Positions 37,401 to 48,885 of a DNA stretch of 64,000 bases are shown here, piece by piece; positions within the stretch are counted from its first letter, which is position 1, and every line of letters begins with the position of its first letter. The notes beneath the pieces were generated by a model. The model was not told where the DNA came from, did not search any database, and worked only from the letters and a program-made list of their open reading frames with translations. The DNA is from Struthidea cinerea (Eukaryota > Chordata > Aves > Passeriformes > Corcoracidae). Location: assembly GCA_013397865.1 (NCBI GenBank), contig VZTI01001182.1:1-64000 (forward strand). The letters are read 5' to 3'. The translations under genes were made by a program, and so were the position numbers.

Positions 37401-38918
37401 CCCTTAGCTCTAAAATGAACAAGGTGAACCTGTGGAACGACTTACCAGTCCATGCAATTTTGTTGGTTTTGTAAGGGAACAGGCACCTTCCTTCATCAAA
37501 TTAAGAAATACACATGGTAAATAGCCCAGTTCACTGTTTCATGCATATCCACCCCTGCACTCTGACAAGAACTTCTGAAGTTGCAACATCTAGAAAACTA
37601 CTGAAACGGAGAGATAATATTTATGTCAATATATATCTGCTTCCCCTCCCTTTTCTAACAAGGAGAAACTCTGTCTGTGATTTGTAACAGAGCCCATTCA
37701 TTTTTATGTATCTGTTCACTTCTGGATAGGACTGGGTCTGGAAGTTCAAACTAGAAAAATATAACTTTATGCTTATATGCCCAAACAGAAAGGAATTATT
37801 GTTATTTTTCAGCACAGTTATACAGACAATGAGATGAAAACATATGGTGCTCATTGCTCTTGTGGAAATGAAATCATTGACATTTTATCAGTTAGCAATG
37901 TGCTGGGCATATCACACTGTACTGTATTTTAATGACTGTGAGTGCTGATGAGCTTTCTTAGATTAAACAGCAGATAAGTTATAGGGTCTGGCTATCTTTA
38001 TTCCTCTCTATTAACAAAAAATTGGACTGATACCAGCATGAATGTCTCTAACTTAAAGCCCAGGAAAGGAGGAAAATTTGGATATTTGGATTTATTTGTA
38101 CTAAAAATGATATAAATGTATTCATACACAATTCATGTCTTGTTGACACAGCTGGAGGAATATAAAAGGGCTTTAGTGTAAATGAGAAATAGGGAACTTG
38201 TAGTTTAAAAAGAGATGGTCTAAGAAAGATAATGTGTTCTTTTTCTCACTGTTTAATGTATTTTATAATGCATATATCATTAAATTTTCTATTGCAGCCC
38301 TTTAAAAGTGAATCTTAACGTTAACAATAGAGTCCTAAAGCAAATTACATCAATTATACAGCAAGGGGAACTTGAGTCTAAACCACAGAGACATAATTGA
38401 ATTGATGTTTTCCAGAACTAATCATAAGAAGTCCCATAAGCAAGACTTTTTTTTTCTTTTCTGAATATGAGATCATTTTAAAAAGTCGTAACTAACTGGT
38501 GCTGCCAGGACAGTAGCACAGAGATGGAAAACAGGCAGGTCCAGCACTGGCAATTAGATGATCTGAGTTCCCTTTTGCACAGGGCTCATACTCCTCACAT
38601 GAAAGCAGTAGAAACAGATCAACCTGCTTCCACCAGAGAGCCTGAACACTTCCAGAAGCTGCAGAAGCATTTAATGGCATGTGAGAGTTTCCAAGTTATT
38701 TTTAATATATACACATATAATGGAACATGCTTCTAGTGTCATTCCATTAGGCCACTTCTCTCTGAAAGTACTAAAGAATGAGGATAAATAGCTGCAGACG
38801 ATGCAGACCACATCTTTGAAAGGAATATGAGATCTTCTTCAAAAAGCTAAGAGCCCAAAGTCTCAATTTATACTGCACTGCCATAATTTACTCAGGTTGC
38901 ACAACTGGTTTCCAAGCA

Positions 38919-38959
38919 GCCCTAAGCATCTCTGCTTTCCAAGCAGAGATTCTTAGGGC
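38919..38959. repeat. Near-perfect hairpin, 19-bp arms
   Basis: The left arm 38919-38937 and right arm 38941-38959 are inverted copies with one mismatch (C38927 against T38951), separated by a 3-base loop TCC. The sequence TTTCCAAGCA also occurs three times as a direct repeat nearby (about 38909, 38936 and 38965), so the hairpin may have arisen by template switching between these copies. It is shorter than a normal microRNA precursor. Confidence 0.85.
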
Positions 38960-40109
38960 ATGCATTTCCAAGCATCTCTCCTTTTCAACAAAGAACTACT
39001 GCAATGCCAAATGTAAAACCTTGACAAAAAATCTGGGACATAAATGGGAATGCAGAAAGATGCTGGCCCAGAATGAACTTCGTCATGTGGACTTGTTCCA
39101 CTTAATAAAAATCAGGAACCATGGGAGCTGAATGACAACTTTGCAGACCTGAGTACGTACCCTTTCCTTGGTGCTGGTATTTCTTCTCCATTTCAAAGCT
39201 GTGGGATTCTTCCTCAGCTGCAGATTGACCCCAGTTTTTACCTTGCCCCAAGGAGAAGATAATGTTGTGCTTCACTGAGACTTTCATTTTGGGTATTTCA
39301 AAGTCCTTCAGAAACATAAAGGAATTTCACCTTACAATCTTCTCTGAGGGTGAAACTCCTACAAGGATTTGCTGACTGTGATTCAGGCAATAGCAACAAG
39401 CTGGTAGAGAACAGGAGGATGAGGCAAGGGCCCTATTCACTGCAAAATGTAACACGAACAGCAGAAAAATATTCCTCAGGCCTAGGCAACCACCACAAGT
39501 CTTGCATCTAATTTCTTTTTCTCTCCAGGCTTCAGAGAGCAGTTCTTCCTCTGAAAATATCTGAAGGACTTCAGTGTTTCTTTCTCAGGAAGAATGAGAA
39601 AGAAACACATTAGGAAGAAATGTTATTATGTCACAGAGCCTTTTTCCTATAATGGTTTTGTTTTAAAATCCGAAGCTACTTTCTGCTATACTCCTCAGGA
39701 TCTGAATCCATGTCCATCCCTTCAGAGCAGGGCCAGCTGCCCATGCTGCCTGTTGGTGGGCACAGGGATCTCACTGATCACTGCAGCTGTGATTGCCCCG
39801 ATACTTCCAACACACAGAGGCACCAAGGGTTAGCCACCAAAAACCACCAAGGACACAACTTTACTACTTCGCTGTGCCCCTTGGAGCCTATCTCCCACCT
39901 GTGTCCATGTAAAGTTCACAAAAAAGGCACGTGGAGGCACAGGTGGGGATTCAAAGCTGCATCCATTGCAGACACTACAAATAATCTAAATTCCACTTAA
40001 ATCCCAATGACAAAATTAATCTCTGAATTTGCTTAAAAATGGATTAACAGTAACATATCTCCCAAATGGCTTCTCTCCATTTGAAAAACTGCTCAAATTT
40101 TTCAAGGGT

Positions 40110-40170
40110 TTTTGGTTTGGTTTTTTTTTTGGGGGGGAGGGGGTTGTTTGTTTGTTTTGTTTTGTTTTTT
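40110..40170. repeat. G/T-rich low-complexity tract
   Basis: A T-run is followed by G7-A-G5 at 40131-40143, then TTTG and TTTTG units to about 40170. The two G-runs alone are too few for a classical G-quadruplex. Confidence 0.8.
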
Positions 40171-43100
40171 AAAAGTAGTTTTGAGGATCTGTAAAACACT
40201 GTTGCACTCTGTAAAGCAAAAGTGCTTGGTCTAAAGAACTACTGGCCCGAGTGGAAAACTCTTTTTCCTTTCAGTATTCTTTCCATCAGGCCTGTCGAGA
40301 CACACTTACTTGACAATTTATTCATAGGAATCTGAGTACAGCTGTAATGTTTGACCATTTACTGTTGGTAAAATGGGAAAAAAACAGACACATACAACGT
40401 CTTTCATTTTATTTGCAAAACCTGTCATTCCTGTAAAGACCACATCAGTCAGGTGGCCTCAGTGTGAGGGTCTCACCATCAGGTCTTGGGCTGAAATCAT
40501 TGCTGCCACCCTTAACTGGGTACAAATGGAAGGACAGTAATTAACTTCATTAGCTACACGACTGAGGAATGGGGCTATTTAAGTCATGACACCTAACTAA
40601 TTATAAAACACTTCATGTCCCTGTCATCTGAGAAAATTACCTACATTCAGAAGAGACGGAATAGCCAAAAGATTATCTAGCACCATGGATTATGGCTCCA
40701 GCCCTCTGCGATAGGAGTCTGTTCTCTGTTCCTCTCCTTCTCTTCCCTGCCATTAATGCTAGACTGCTTTGCATTACATATTTATCACTGGTCACTCCTC
40801 CATTGTATGCCAGATTGAGCATGACCCATCTTAATGCACACAAGTAACAAACTGCTGCTTGATTTGCAGTGTTTTAGGGTAGCTGCTGGGCAGACATCCA
40901 CGATAATGCTAAGAAGCACTTAAAGTAAGATCAATGACTAAGTAGACCAAAACCACCTTTCCAATGAAGCACACAAAAAGCATATGATAAAGTGAGGGTG
41001 TAAATGTGGGTCCAAGTATGGAGCTATTTTTTTTTACTTTATTTTTATTCAGGCAAATCCATTGAGCTATTTGGAGTAGCAGCTTTTAGCCTATCATCAA
41101 ATGCCATGTTTCTTTCCTCATCTGATTTAATATAAAAAAAAAAAAAATCACTGGAAGCTTTCATAATAGAAATGTATTTCTTGACAACAGGAAGCAGCCC
41201 CCAACTACCTCCTGCAATATTCAGATTTTTTCATTAAAAAAAGCTTTCCCTAGATAGAAAACATAGCAGATCACAAATACACATTTCTGCAGCATTTAAC
41301 TCTTGCTTTCATAATAGCTCTGCTCAGTAATTTGCAATGAAAGATGGTCCCGGAATGCTACCTATCATTGCTGCTACACTGCAAGTGGACAATCACCCTT
41401 ATTTCAACTAATTTTTGACCCAGAATATTCCCCTGCAGTTTCTATTGAAGAAATATCCCTTGTTTCTTTTATTTCAGTTACTCATTCTCGCTCTTCCAAT
41501 GTGAATGGTAACCCTCTGGGTTTGTGGCATTTCTGGAAACAACAGGAAACTGGCTTTTTTTGCTGTCAGCCTTCAGACTTCCAGAGGGAGTTGTTACCCA
41601 CCCCATGGCCTTTCACCCACTAATGGGTAGAGCAGCACTTTCTAGTCTGCACAGGTGGAACTGAGTAATAACCTGTGGGAGAAGGAACAATTTGGTAAAA
41701 ACTGTGTGAAAGCACTGCGCAAGGCTGTTGCTATTACAATAGTTTTCTTTAGGAGAAACTTTAACTTCCTTGAGCAAAGATGGGTCAGACTATCTTCCTG
41801 AGCAGCAAAGGTACACCATACGGCTGCCCTACGCACCAGTTTCGTTACAGAGACAGAGAAATTGGAGTGTGAATTGGAAAGAGTTCGAAGTATTTTGGTC
41901 ATCTGCACTTTCTTCAGTCACTCAAGAGCAAAAGTAGAGAGTTGGGCATTTTTCCTTACAATGCCTTACTTACTGCCATGTGCCATCCTCTTTGTCAAAT
42001 GTGGCCATTAGCAGCCAGAAGCAAAACACAAGATCCTGCAAGTAGGAAGTACTAGCGCTGCCTCAGAGATTTCTTTTGTTGCTTTGACCTAAATAGAAAA
42101 CCTGTTCACCTTCAACCTCTCTTCTCTGTAAGTATTTTTGCCACCACTGGCCTGTGAATGAGATAGGGAGCAGAAAGTTATTCTGGTGAAACAGAAATGC
42201 TTGACAAACCTTCTCTAAATGCTGGGTGTCACTAGAAACTATCTGTTAAATTCTGGGGGGGAAATGCAAAGGTACACAAAATGGAGAATAAGATTTCTAA
42301 ACACAGCAGAAGAGTGCTTGTGGAGAGCTCCTCTTCTGTCCTGTTGAAGCCTGAAGATACACTGGGCATGTGCTCCTGACTGTATTACCTCGCCCAACAC
42401 AGAATGAACAGGGACACTATAACATGCAGCATTTAGGACATCAGTGTTGGATTTCTGTGGCAAATAAACTTCTGGGGTTTTTATGTGTGAGGTTAGTAAG
42501 AGACCTGACACTGTTTCTCCGTATGTTCCTGTTGAAAAGAATAATTTGCATTTGTAATGCCAAACTTTCCCCTCATTTAACTAATATTAAATTGTAATAA
42601 TTTCCCTGTTTAGCTGACAGCAGCTATCTTTGCAATCTGTTGCAACAAGGTGTCAAAGCATCAGCTCTTAACACTCCTTTCAGCTAAGCTGTCTCAAAAC
42701 AGTGAACATGTTGGGCTGGAAATTGTAGAACATGTTCAAAAGCTTCAAATGTAAATATGCACAAGGGCAGCTACAACTGCTGTAGCTAATTCCCTCTTCT
42801 TTTTAAGCGGCTAACAAAAGAAGAAGCAGCTTAATGGCAAAAGTAACCAGAAGTGATAAATGTCAGCAGCTTCAGCTCTTACATCGTAATCTGCAGAGGC
42901 CAAGTGAGAGGATGTCTGAAGGCTGGTGACACCTGGCACAGCCACATAGCCCTGTGGGATGTCACTAGAATTTACTGCTAGAATCCATCAATATTTCTGT
43001 CTCTCTAGAATGTGTTTCCTAGCAGAAAATCTTCAGATGAGTCTCGCCGAAATAATTCTTTTGTATGGGTTTACAGAGAGCACAGATCATAATATCCTGA

Positions 43101-46100
43101 AGTTTAAATCTGCGTGCACTCATCAAGGCTTTCATTTATTCTGGCACCATGTGTCTCATCCAGGGTTCAATTAATTCCATAAGGTAGGGTTGTCTAAAGC
43201 TTATCTGTCACTTTTAAAGCTGCACTTTTTCTCACCTATAATAAAAAAGAGAGTAACAAATTGAACAGGGACAAACAGTTATGGAAATCAGGAATTTCTT
43301 TTTAAATGGATTAAAAGAGGACAGTTTGGGGAACCTGGAAAAATTATGACAGAGAGGGAGATGCTTAAATTTGGGGTCTAATAATCGGAAGAAGTAAAGT
43401 CAGAGAACTATGTTCTAGGAATGAAACTCTCTAAACCGATAATTAGAAGGACTCTAACAGGAAGGGAAGTTCTGTAAGAAGGTCCCAGATAGTCATGGAG
43501 ATTATGAAGTTGAATTATTTCACTAGAAGAGATTAAATCATGGTAACTTGGAGTATGATTTGTTCAAGGGGAGATTGTAAGATAGGAAAAGGATGAGATA
43601 GGAGCTTGAAATTAAACCATACATTATCAGGAGAAGATAATTTGTTTGGCTTCCTATAAAGGGGGATGAAAGGAGACAAAACATGGTGAGTTTGTTATGC
43701 TCTGTTCATAGCAGTATTTAATTAGTTCACTGAATGTTTTCCAGCTTTACTGTTGCCTGTAGGCAGTGGAAAGAAATATTATTTTCTTGCTTGATGTCTA
43801 ACCTTGCTTTTGGGAGACAGAGGAAATTGGTTCTCTTCTGAAAGGTCAGAGATTAGCTGCCACTGGGGCAAGTCCCCAGGGCAGAATAGTATGTTGCATC
43901 AGTGACAGCCAGAAGCTTTGCAATGTTAGTGCTGTCTCACTCACATGTTCTTGGCTAAACAGTGCTCTCATCTTGAGGTAAGAAAATTTTCCTGTAACCA
44001 GAATCACAAAGACCTTAGGTAACTTGTAGCCATGTGGACGGGTCTCAAGGTCCTTGATGGTCTCACCCAGATCCGTGGACTAAAGATATTCACCTGCACA
44101 AGTTCATTTTGTACAGAAAAAACCCCACCCTACTCTGCATCCACATTGCAGGAAAGTGGGACATTGATCAGATACATACAGGACAAAAGGTAGGAGCTGC
44201 TTGATCTTCTGACCAGGAAAGATTACGGATTTGTGGGTGTTTTGGGACTTTTTGTGTTTGGTTTATTACATTTTTTCTTCATTCCTCTTTCACAGTATTT
44301 CCTTCTGAAATCACAGGTAAAACTTCTTCTCCTTGTTGTTAGAAAATCATTAGCATGTCTTTGATGGATCTAATAAGAGCAGGCAAATAGTGAGGGAAGC
44401 AGATATCATTCTGCTTTTCTAGCTGGTTGGCAATACCAAACATAAGGTCTCTTGTACAAGAAGAATATTTGGGTTCATCTCTCTTTTCCACTGATCATGA
44501 TAGGGAGCAAATGCCTTCAGTTTAATTTTACATCCCAAGTATATGAGATAAAATTAATGAAAAACGGAATGCATGACAAACTTGCAAAGTCCTTTCTCTC
44601 CTATGATTTATCACAAAGTCTATGCCAGCCACAGCAAGGTAACAAAAAAGTTTTGATGTATTTTCAGCTTAAAATAGGCACACTGGGACTTAAATTTTGT
44701 GATGGATGAATTGCCGTCTTCTTTCCACTAATTGTGTGGGGAATGAAGGGTAATTATTCTTGAATGAAGAAGTTTCTCACTGAATGCCCAAAGTTTGAGC
44801 TATTGGTTGTCAATCTTCATCAGCTCCCTGCCTCTGCTACCTAATCAGTATAAATTTTTCAGGGAAAATATAATATTCTTTTGGGTTTCTGGTGGGTCAG
44901 GTATGAAAAGGAGACACCATAGGTTTTTTTCTCATAATCATAATCTCACCCTTCCTTTTGGGCCAGAGCACAAGTACTGTTTATTTTGAAATTCTAAGCA
45001 TCCCTGGGTGGTGGTTGGTTTGTCTCTTTAGCTTTACTGCACACATCTTTTCTCAGTGCAATTATAAGGAGGTAGGTTTGCACATATTCATAGGCCTTAA
45101 TGGCCTGTGACAATCCAAAATACAGAAATCTAACAACATATTTTACAGAGGCCTGTAGTTGAGACAACATCAAAGTGATCTAACAATTTTTTTTTAAAAA
45201 TAGAAGTTATAATTAAATCTTATTTTGAATGTAACCAGCATGACATTTTCACTTAAATAAATCTCATGAGACAGAATGTGTTATAGTGAATTAACACCTT
45301 TACAGGCTATGTGCTTTTTAAAGCAAGTACATAAATTAAAAATATCCCAAAAGACCAAATCCTGCCTTTCTTGAAAGTGCAATCTGAAATTTTGTTTTCC
45401 AAGTTTTCTTCTGTGCCAATGATTTGATTTTATTTTTATTATTTAATTTGTGAGGGGTTGACTTTCATATTCTCTGTCCATGATGGGAAAAGCCCTCAGT
45501 CATTTCAGTGCTTCATCCAACCTCTGTGGCTGATTTTACAACTTCTTTCTATTGATGATGTCCATTGCCTCTGTTGTAAGCATCCTGCAAGGGTCAGGCT
45601 CTGTGACTGCCAGGCTGCAAGGTCACTGGAGGCTTGCACATTTGTTAGGAGCAAGACAAGAATAACCTCAGGTTTCCTGAAAGCTGTATCTTTTCTCTCT
45701 AGAGCTTGGGATACCACATCCTGGTACCTGGGCGTATGTGAGCAGATATGAGAGTCATGAGGCAAGGGAGGAATGGCTTAAAACCCACAGAAAACATTTG
45801 TAGTTACTATGGAAACACAACTCTTTTGGGCCTTCTGCAAATCAACAGAAAGTTTCTTTCTGAGATCTTTGAGAATCTGATTTTCCTGCCACTGCAAGGC
45901 AGGAGTGGTTTTATTCAAAGGATGCAACAATTTAGCTGACATCAATAAAGACATTTTTCACACTCTGTTTCTGCTGATATTGTTAATCCATAGTGTTTGC
46001 AGCCTGTGTGATGTTGGTCTTAGTGGGGTGCAGATAGGTTTCAGAGGGTGCAACCAATCAATCAAAAAACTCATTTGATGCAAGGGTGTGACAAGTATTT

Positions 46101-46511
46101 GAATCTGGCTGTTTCTGGTAGTTTGTGGATTATAATTCTGTTTCCTTTACAATGAATTTAGAATTTTTAAGGTTAAATATGCAAAAAGAAAAAAATTGAT
46201 ATTTCATCTTTTTAGTATTTTTTGCATTAAAAAGAAACTGGAACCAGAACTTTGCTGTAGTTTAGAAATCTGTTACACTCACTTAGAAATTCTCTTTCAT
46301 CTTCTATTCTTTTGATGTTAATCACAAGCATCTAGAACCAGAATAAAATGAAGAATTAAAAGATAAGAAACATGGAAAGTTCACATATTAAAAGCAAAGC
46401 CAAAGAGCAAAGAAACCACAATGACAATGATATAATGAGAGGAATATAATTCCTCTTCAGCTAGGGAGATAGAAAAATGTCCCTGTGGCACTTTCACATA
46501 GAAAGAGAGAG

Positions 46512-46649
46512 AATCACCGATCATTCTGAGTTGGAAGGGCCCCACCAGGATCATCAAGTCTAACTTTTAAGCAAATGACCCATACTGGGATTGAACCTGC
46601 AATCTTGGCATTGTTAGCACTGTGCTCTAGCCAACTGAGCTAAGATAGT
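46512..46649 (-). mobile_element. tRNA-Ile-derived SINE with CR1-like tail (TguSINE1 type)
   Basis: On the minus strand the first 74 bases (46649 down to 46576) have the length and layout of a tRNA-Ile gene. They include an intact A box (TTAGCTCAGTTGG), an anticodon arm AGTG-CTAACAA-TGCC and an intact B box (GGTTCAATCCC). The anticodon triplet reads AAC instead of the AAT of tRNA-Ile. The 5' acceptor strand (ACTATCT) no longer pairs with the 3' strand, so this is not a functional tRNA gene. The rest (46575-46512) reads like a CR1 3' end: TTAGACTTGATGATCCTGGT, GGGCCCTTCCAACTCAGAAT and GTGATTCTC, which is what lets CR1 machinery copy such SINEs. From memory, SINEs of this build are restricted to passerines. 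Confidence 0.85.
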
Positions 46650-48844
46650 GCTGTCTACTTCTGGTGGAACAAAAATAGCATCTAAGATGTGCTGACGACT
46701 TAAGAAATTAATTTAAGCTATTTTGAGAAGAGCTATGTAGTCATCTACACAGTTTCCTCTGGGGTGAATGCTTACTGAGAAGAAAAAAGAAACTTAAAGT
46801 TCCCAAAAGAAGTTACAGACTAGAACAGCATCCAAAGATTTTGAATATTAACAGCTCTGACTGATAATATCTGGCATGCTACAACCCCCTGGACCTTTAG
46901 CTGTACTAAAGTTAACACATCTGAATGCATACCTGTAAATGGATGAAACGGGAATGAGAGAAGAGTTCAGGATGAATAGTTCAGATATAGAAAACCAGAG
47001 AGTGACTTAAGAGCTAAAATACTAGATTCTACTTTCATTTTAGAAGCCCTGTGTTATCCCATTTGGTTCCCTACCAAATCCCCACAAAGGCACTGGTCTC
47101 CCATGCATTTGGCATCACAGCTGCCAGCCCTGTCCATGTCTCAGATACTTTAGAGCACCCACAGTATCACCAGGTGTTTAGACAAGGAGGAACACAAAGG
47201 ACTAAAATATTTTGGGAGCTGAAGCCCACTATGAAGCAAAATGGTAGGGAAGGCACTTCCTTGGCCCCACAGGCTCCTCTTCCTTCCACATGGGGTGTTA
47301 ATGCTTTGGCTTTCAGTGAGGAGCTTTCTGTGCTTCAGCAAAAAGTATTAGCAAGGAAGGAATAACAAAGCTGCACCTCAGCATCCGAAAACACAAGTAT
47401 GAACGTGAGGAACATTCCTGTGTGTTCAAGCATCAGAGAGCATAATCGTGTCAAAAACACACTTTGAGTTACTTTTGAAGGATTTTCAGCAGCTGTATTA
47501 ACTAGGACAAGGGCAAAAATATTAATTGTCCGATAGTGACTTTGAAACATTTTTCTGAGTAAGGTCTAGAGTGAGTATTGAATCAACCTTTTGAGCAATG
47601 TGGTTTTTAATCTGTCTCTTTTATTCCTCCCCTTTTTCCATACACTCAGTTTGGTGAGAAAAGACAGTCCTGCACAGCACTGGTTTTAGGCTTGCTGTAC
47701 ATATGTTGAGTCTATTATACTGTAGTGGCAACAGATTCATGTCCAATCAGCCTTAGAAACATGACTCTCTCTCTAATCATTTCTATCATTGGGAAAAACA
47801 CACACAGACAAAAAGATCATGGACCATCTTGATCTTCTTGATGGAAGGGCCAGAAAGTGGCATTTGTGTTGTCCAGTTGTTAAGTTGCCAGTTGAGTGAC
47901 CGATGACCATACCTGCTCTGTTGCTGTTCAGCAAAGAGCAGTAATTTCAGCAGTGAAGACAATTATATTTCTCTTCTGTGTTAAAGGACACTTTTGAGTC
48001 TGATGAGTCTGTAAAAATGTGTGGAATAAAACTTTAAAAGTCATCTACTCAATGTTACTGGTATTTCTACTTGGCAATTTTCCGCTTCATAAACAGACAA
48101 GTCTTTCCAAAAGAATAGCTATTGAACAAGAGCCGCGTTGTTTTTCATTTCCACCACATAAAATGCACTGATCATACTGTGAAAGTTTGCCTGCTGTATT
48201 CCATTAGCAATAATCTGTACCATCCAGACGATGCAATAGCTTCTGTTGTTGCTTCTGTTGAGTGACATTTTTAATCTCAATTTCCAACTAGAAATAACAT
48301 TTTGAGAGCCTCTTGAGTACATAAAAGATTTCTGGTACAAGTATCAGAGAAAATAGACTTAATCAGCAGAAATCGTTTGTAGAGTTCTGTCAGCCTACAA
48401 AATAATGAAAATTTTATTGTAGTCATTGTTTAAACTTTAGAAGTGGAAAGCTAGTCTGCCAGTAATATTCAAAATTTGACAATGCTATAAAGATTTGAAC
48501 ATTTCACCAACATTTGAGAGCTTTCATTAACTCTTGTGTTTACTTCATTTAGTAAGCTATATATACTCTTGCTGCAGTTCTAATGAACATGTGTTTGGAA
48601 GTCTCCTTGACTAAACTGAATTTCAAGGTATTATAAACCTTTTGGAACTGAATTACTGCCCATATATTTTGAGAATTGCCAAACACTTTAAAATAAATAC
48701 CTTCCGGGAGGATATCAGTCCTTACTGTAGCCAACTGTTTTTAAAGAGCTATATCTAACTAATGATAATGAACTGGGAAAAAACACCTCTAACCTTCCAA
48801 TACAACAACATAACGAGTCCAGAAACAACCCCAAAATGAAACAA
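46650..48844. other. Unique DNA
   Basis: No gene or repeat family is recognised. The longest frame (47051-47365, 104 codons) lacks any domain I can name. Confidence 0.4.
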
Positions 48845-48885
48845 ACACACACGCGTGCGCGCGTGCACACACACACACACGCACA
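48845..48885. repeat. Alternating purine-pyrimidine (CA/CG) tract
   Basis: Forty-one bases alternate strictly between purine and pyrimidine: a CA run, a CG-rich core (GCGTGCGCGCGTGC), then another CA run. This pattern is the classic Z-DNA-forming type and is also a polymorphic microsatellite candidate. Confidence 0.92.

Larger units (their letters stand above)
31441..46511. other. Fifteen kilobases of mostly unique DNA
   Basis: No LTR, CR1 or SINE is recognised in this stretch, and no open frame exceeds 111 codons. It contains a near-perfect hairpin at 38919-38959, a G/T-rich patch at 40110-40170 and two octamer motifs at 35616-35659. It may include old repeats too decayed to see by eye or conserved regulatory sequence; only a genome alignment could tell. 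Confidence 0.4.

Noticed and set aside
46576..46649. Possible functional tRNA gene (Ile or Val)
   Set aside because: The acceptor strands no longer pair, and the CR1-like tail shows it is the head of a SINE.
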